A stretch of 64,000 nt of DNA from JABSSA01 sp039960995 (lineage in GTDB: Bacteria > Pseudomonadota > Alphaproteobacteria > Rhodobacterales > Rhodobacteraceae): contig JBDVKF010000079.1 of assembly GCA_039960995.1 (NCBI GenBank), positions 29,953-93,952 of the forward strand, read 5' to 3'. The translations under genes and the position numbers were made by a program. Numbering within the stretch: position 1 is the first letter of the stretch; every line of letters begins with the position of its first letter. The notes beneath the pieces were generated by a model. That model was not told where the DNA came from and did no database searches. It saw only the letters and a program-made list of their open reading frames with translations. Shown here one piece after another: positions 60,493 through 64,000 of the stretch.

Positions 60493-63147
60493 ATGCGCAC
60501 GCTAAATGACATTCGATCCACTTTCCTAAGTTACTTTGAAAAACAAGGGCATGAAGTCGTTTCTTCAAGTCCGCTTGTCCCGCGAAATGACCCAACTCTG
60601 ATGTTCGTGAACTCTGGGATGGTGCAATTCAAGAACCTGTTCACAGGTGTTGAGACACGCGACTATGCGCGAGCGACGACATCCCAGAAATGTGTGCGTG
60701 CAGGCGGTAAGCACAATGACCTCGACAATGTCGGATATACAGCGCGCCATCATACCTTCTTTGAAATGTTGGGGAATTTTAGCTTCGGGAACTACTTCAA
60801 AGAAGACGCTATCCGATTTGCATGGGAATTGATCACGCGCGAGTTCGAAATTCCCAAGGACCGCTTGTACACGACGGTTTACCATACGGATGACGAAGCG
60901 TTTGAGATCTGGAAAAAAGTTGGCGTCCCAGAAGAACGTATCATCCGGATCGCGACATCTGATAATTTCTGGCAAATGGGTCCAACCGGGCCTTGCGGGC
61001 CATGCACCGAAATTTTCTATGACCACGGGGATCACATCTGGGGCGGACCACCTGGAAGCCCCGAGGAAGACGGCGACCGGTTCATTGAAATCTGGAACGT
61101 CGTTTTCATGCAAAACGAACAATTCGAAGACGGGTCGATGCGTGCGTTGGATATGCAGTCGATTGACACCGGCATGGGGCTGGAACGCATCGGCGCATTA
61201 CTTCAGGGCAGCCACGACAATTACGATACGGATTTGTTCAAATCGCTGATCGAAGCATCTGCAGATGCCACGAATGTCGATCCCTACGGCGATCAAAATG
61301 TGCATCACCGCGTAATCGCTGACCATTTGCGCTCGACCTCCTTTTTGATGGCAGATGGTGTGATGCCGTCCAACGAAGGGCGCGGATATGTGTTGCGCCG
61401 GATCATGCGGCGTGCGATGCGGCACGCGCATTTGCTGGGGGCTAAAGATCCAGTGATGCACCGCTTGGTGCCCGCATTGGTCCAGCAAATGGGGGCGGCG
61501 TATCCCGAACTTGGCCAAGCGCAGTCCTTGATCGAAGAAACATTGCGCCTTGAAGAAACGCGGTTCAAACAAACGTTGGATCGGGGGCTGAAACTGCTGG
61601 ACGACGAATTGGCGTTGCTGTCTGATGACGCGGATTTGCCCGGCGCGGCGGCCTTCAAACTTTATGACACCTATGGTTTTCCTTTGGATCTCACGCAGGA
61701 TGCTTTACGGGAAAAAGGGCGCGGGGTGGACACCGACGGATTTGACGCGGCCATGGCTGAACAAAAAGCCAAGGCGCGTGCGGCGTGGTCAGGCTCGGGC
61801 GAGGCTGCGGATGCGACGGTTTGGTTCGATGTTGCCGACGAAGCGGGCACCACGGATTTTCTGGGATACGACACTGAAACGGCGGAAGGCCAGATCGTTG
61901 GCTTGGTCCAGGACGGTGCATTGGTGTCCGAGGTCGGCGAGTGCGCAAGCGTCCAGATCGCTTTGAACCAAACACCGTTCTATGCAGAAAGCGGCGGTCA
62001 GGTGGGTGATACCGGTGTCATCCGCACGGAAAACGGTGAGGCGCAAGTCACGGACACGCGCAAAACCGCGGGCGTATTTGTTCATATCGCAACTGTCACA
62101 AAAGGGAGCCTTTCCAAAGGTGAAGCAGCCGTTCTTGATGTGAATCAAGATCGCCGACGCACGATCCGTGCCAACCATTCGGCGACCCACCTGTTGCACG
62201 AAGCATTGCGAACCGCTTTGGGGGATCATGTGTCGCAACGCGGGTCACTGAATGCGGATGATCGGCTTCGGTTTGATTTTTCCCACACTAAGGCATTAAG
62301 CGAGGACGAATTGGCCCGCGTAGAAGCCGAAGTGAACGCCTATATTCGCCAGAACGCGTCGGTTGAAACGCGTATCATGACGCCCGACGATGCGCGTGCC
62401 ATCGGTGCGCAGGCTTTGTTTGGCGAAAAATATGGCGACGAAGTGCGTGTGGTGTCCATGGGCACCCAAGCCGGGTCGGGCAAAGGCAATGACGGCCAAA
62501 CCTACAGTCTTGAGCTGTGCGGAGGGACCCATGTTGAACGAACCGGTGACATCGGTGCGTTTGTGTCATTGGGTGACAGCGCATCATCAGCGGGCGTACG
62601 TCGTATCGAAGCCCTGACAGGTCAGGCAGCAATGGATTATTTGCGCGCACAGGACAATTTGTTGGCGCAATCTGCGCTGGCCTTGAAAGCTCCCGCTCAG
62701 GACGTGCCAACCCGTATCAAAGCGCTGTTGGACGAACGCAAAGCCTTGGCCAACGAAGTCGCTCAGTTGCGCCGAGAGGTTGCAATGTCCGGTGGCGGCA
62801 CCGCAGCCCCACAGGATGAGGACATAGGCGGCACGACGTTCTTGGCCCAAGTGTTGACCGGTGTGACGGGGCGCGATTTGCCAGCCTTGATTGATGAACA
62901 TAAATCGCGCATGGGGTCGGGGGCCGTTCTCTTGATTGCTGATGCCGATGGAAAAGTCGCAGTCGCCGCAGGCGTTACAGACGATAAAACAGCGTCGCTC
63001 AGCGCTGTTGACCTTGTGCGCGCTGCTGTGGGTGAATTGGGCGGCAAGGGCGGCGGTGGCCGCGCTGACATGGCTCAGGGTGGTGCTAAGGATGCGACAA
63101 ACGCAGATGCAGCGATTGCGGCCGCAAAAGAAGTTTTGAAAGGATAA
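60493..63147 (+). CDS. alaS: Alanyl-tRNA synthetase
   Basis: AlaS charges tRNA-Ala and edits Ser and Gly mischarges. The 884-residue length is standard. The class II core begins FEKQGHEVVSSSPLVPRNDPTLMFVNSGMVQFKNLFTG and includes RHHTFFEMLGNFSFGNYFKEDAI. The editing domain has HSATHLLHEALR and CGGTHVERTGDIG with the zinc-binding His and Cys residues. The C-Ala domain ends GGKGGGGRADMAQGGA. The DUF1330 gene starts three bases after the stop. A 166-bp gap separates it from recA. Confidence 0.98.
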   Translation: MRTLNDIRSTFLSYFEKQGHEVVSSSPLVPRNDPTLMFVNSGMVQFKNLFTGVETRDYARATTSQKCVRAGGKHNDLDNVGYTARHHTFFEMLGNFSFGNYFKEDAIRFAWELITREFEIPKDRLYTTVYHTDDEAFEIWKKVGVPEERIIRIATSDNFWQMGPTGPCGPCTEIFYDHGDHIWGGPPGSPEEDGDRFIEIWNVVFMQNEQFEDGSMRALDMQSIDTGMGLERIGALLQGSHDNYDTDLFKSLIEASADATNVDPYGDQNVHHRVIADHLRSTSFLMADGVMPSNEGRGYVLRRIMRRAMRHAHLLGAKDPVMHRLVPALVQQMGAAYPELGQAQSLIEETLRLEETRFKQTLDRGLKLLDDELALLSDDADLPGAAAFKLYDTYGFPLDLTQDALREKGRGVDTDGFDAAMAEQKAKARAAWSGSGEAADATVWFDVADEAGTTDFLGYDTETAEGQIVGLVQDGALVSEVGECASVQIALNQTPFYAESGGQVGDTGVIRTENGEAQVTDTRKTAGVFVHIATVTKGSLSKGEAAVLDVNQDRRRTIRANHSATHLLHEALRTALGDHVSQRGSLNADDRLRFDFSHTKALSEDELARVEAEVNAYIRQNASVETRIMTPDDARAIGAQALFGEKYGDEVRVVSMGTQAGSGKGNDGQTYSLELCGGTHVERTGDIGAFVSLGDSASSAGVRRIEALTGQAAMDYLRAQDNLLAQSALALKAPAQDVPTRIKALLDERKALANEVAQLRREVAMSGGGTAAPQDEDIGGTTFLAQVLTGVTGRDLPALIDEHKSRMGSGAVLLIADADGKVAVAAGVTDDKTASLSAVDLVRAAVGELGGKGGGGRADMAQGGAKDATNADAAIAAAKEVLKG

Positions 63148-63150
63148 ACA

Positions 63151-63438
63151 ATGCCAGCACTTTGGATTGCACGTGTCGATGTGACCGACGCAGAGCTTTA
63201 TGGGAAATACATCGAAGTCGCGTCAAAGGTCATACCAGCGCATGGCGGCGTTTTCATCGCGCGTGGCGGCCGCGTCGAACCGGTTGAAGGGCAGGGACGC
63301 GAACGCAACGTCGTTGCGCGTTTTCCTGACGTCGACACCGCTTTGGGGGCCTATAACGACCCAGAGTATCAAGAGGCGGTGAAATGGGCGCTTAAATCTT
63401 CGAATCGCGAAGTTATCATCGTGGAAACCACTGAATAA
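63151..63438 (+). CDS. DUF1330 family protein
   Basis: A 95-residue protein of the DUF1330 dimeric alpha-beta barrel family. It has PALWIARVDVTDAELYGKYIEVASKVI, AHGGVFIARGGRVEPVEGQGRERNVVARFPDVDTALGAYNDPEYQEA and REVIIVETTE, the usual blocks. The family is cytosolic, often in operons with enzymes of small-molecule metabolism, and has no confirmed reaction. It is coupled to alaS by three bases and ends at the boundary of the mobile-element region. Confidence 0.93.
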   Translation: MPALWIARVDVTDAELYGKYIEVASKVIPAHGGVFIARGGRVEPVEGQGRERNVVARFPDVDTALGAYNDPEYQEAVKWALKSSNREVIIVETTE

Positions 63439-63817
63439 ACACTGTGTGGGCCTTTTGTTGCAGCACGAAGCACCGCAACAATAGGTCTGCAAAGGCATAT
63501 CTCGGGGCGGACAATGAAACCGAGGCGTAGCGATAACCATTCTTTGGGCTGATCTGTAAAGCTCTCGACGCGCCAAGTGAAAGTGGATCGGCCCTCTCTT
63601 TTTGCTCAGCAGCACGAATTTTCAGAATCTTACCGACGGGTGGCATCAGGCAAATTGGATTTGACCATCGAGTCAGTCGAGCCCAAGCCGAACTGTGAAC
63701 GTGGTCCTGGCCAGTGTCTGGAATGCGGGACGAAGCATGAATAATCGGGCTGACCGGGTTGATGGGTCAGGTTCTTGATAGAGTTGCAGGATATTTCTGC
63801 AATTTGAGGGGAACGAA
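63439..63817. other. 379-bp interval before IS110-type start; probable left end of that element
   Basis: No protein gene recognised. A weak stem (TTGTTGC 63455-63461 with GCAACAA 63475-63481) lies near the left side. The interval is bounded on the right by an IS110-type transposase start. IS110-group elements carry a structured non-coding left end upstream of the transposase, so part of this interval may be that; I cannot mark the boundary. Confidence 0.4.
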
Positions 63818-63847
63818 ATGGACTACTATGTGGGTTTGGACGTGTCT
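63818..63847 (+). pseudogene. IS110-family transposase, first 10 codons, interrupted
   Basis: ATG at 63818 opens MDYYVGLDVS, the characteristic start of IS110/IS1111-family DEDD transposases with the first catalytic aspartate (LDVS), preceded by GAGGGGAA. After serine 10 the frame leaves the family and ends at TGA 63965-63967 inside opposite-strand IS3 sequence. The gene is thus broken by the IS3 element, and the rest should lie beyond the window. Confidence 0.72.
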
Positions 63848-64000
63848 GGACCTGTCGCGCTTTTGTGCCGCTCCAAGTGCTCGTTTAAGCCACCTTACGC
63901 TCGAATGCGACGGGGCTTTTCCAACCCAGTGCTGAGTGGCGGCGACGCGGGTTGTAGAAGCCATTGATGTATTCGAAGATGGCCATCTCAGCCTTGCGTC
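63847..64000 (-). mobile_element. IS3-family insertion sequence, right end, continues beyond window
   Basis: The terminal sequence TGGACCTGTCGCGC at about 63847-63860 starts where the IS110 frame breaks. The transposase C-terminus on the minus strand reads toward it. The other end, and any target duplication, lie outside the window. Confidence 0.75.
63885..64000 (-). CDS. IS3-family transposase OrfB, C-terminal fragment
   Basis: The minus-strand frame from the window edge reads RKAEMAIFEYINGFYNPRR, then RHSALGWKSPVAFERKVA and TAA (63885-63887). This is the conserved end of the IS3-family DDE integrase (YIxxFYNxxRRHSALGxxSP), including the last region after the catalytic glutamate. It is in frame and apparently intact to the window boundary; the upstream two thirds, with OrfA, lie outside. 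It inserted in the opposite orientation to the IS110 gene. Confidence 0.9.
   Translation of the reverse strand, partial: RKAEMAIFEYINGFYNPRRRHSALGWKSPVAFERKVA

Noticed and set aside
1..64000. CRISPR arrays, tRNA or rRNA genes, prophage modules
   Set aside because: No regularly spaced repeats, no cloverleaf with CCA-end context and no phage structural genes were seen on either strand by eye. A covariance search could still find a missed tRNA.

Overview
The window reads as a chromosomal segment of a marine alphaproteobacterium of the Roseobacter group (Rhodobacterales). The evidence is a DMSP lyase DddP, a cysteine-free HemB, a Usg protein, a CckA phosphorelay kinase with a CtrA-type box, a GAAC-N7-GAAC LexA box before recA, a DUF6614 protein, and moderate GC by eye (mid-50s percent). 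Coding density is high and most genes are housekeeping or metabolic. I see no CRISPR array, no rRNA and no tRNA. The only mobile DNA is at the right edge.

Layout. 1-10 kb: 5' part of hemB; a small membrane protein; mfd; a Bcr/CflA-type exporter; a nucleotidyltransferase; a FrnE-like thioredoxin-fold protein coupled to an acyl-CoA synthetase, with a divergent XRE-cupin regulator. 10-20 kb: aquaporin, YejA-type solute-binding protein, a candidate small RNA in a 460-bp gap, 3-hydroxybutyrate dehydrogenase plus a patatin lipase, DUF502, pseudouridine catabolism (psuK-psuG), and a DUF4198/HupE pair whose start codons overlap head to head. 20-30 kb: a ThiE-like protein, a TrmJ-like methylase, ctaA, an M32 carboxypeptidase, gyrA, usg, DUF2855 and a radical SAM enzyme. 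30-40 kb: zwf-pgl-pgi sugar-phosphate operon; a CMD protein and TetR regulator around two operator palindromes; a thioesterase and a second acyl-CoA synthetase; a secreted double PilJ/NarX-like sensor protein near NrtS; an aldo/keto reductase. 40-50 kb: acnA, DUF1223, a lipid A-type acyltransferase, TPR-fliG, two small helical ORFs, a MerF-like protein, dddP. 50-64 kb: an ASKHA/ferredoxin corrinoid-protein activator, agmatinase, crotonase, guaB, an RsmB-like methylase, cckA, a sulfotransferase, recA, alaS, DUF1330, and an IS3-family element inserted into the start of an IS110-family transposase gene.

How the parts fit. Many genes serve carbon flux: glucose-6-phosphate into oxidised sugar acids (zwf, pgl, pgi), the TCA cycle (acnA), 3-hydroxybutyrate use, acyl-CoA activation (two synthetases, thioesterase, crotonase) and DMSP cleavage (dddP). 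Genome upkeep is covered by mfd, recA and gyrA, and cell-fate signalling by cckA. The least explained items are the candidate sRNA at 12787-12862, the PilJ-PilJ/NrtS neighbourhood, the shared start site of DUF4198 and HupE, the tandem 18-bp repeat before the exporter gene, and two small ORFs near 47 kb.
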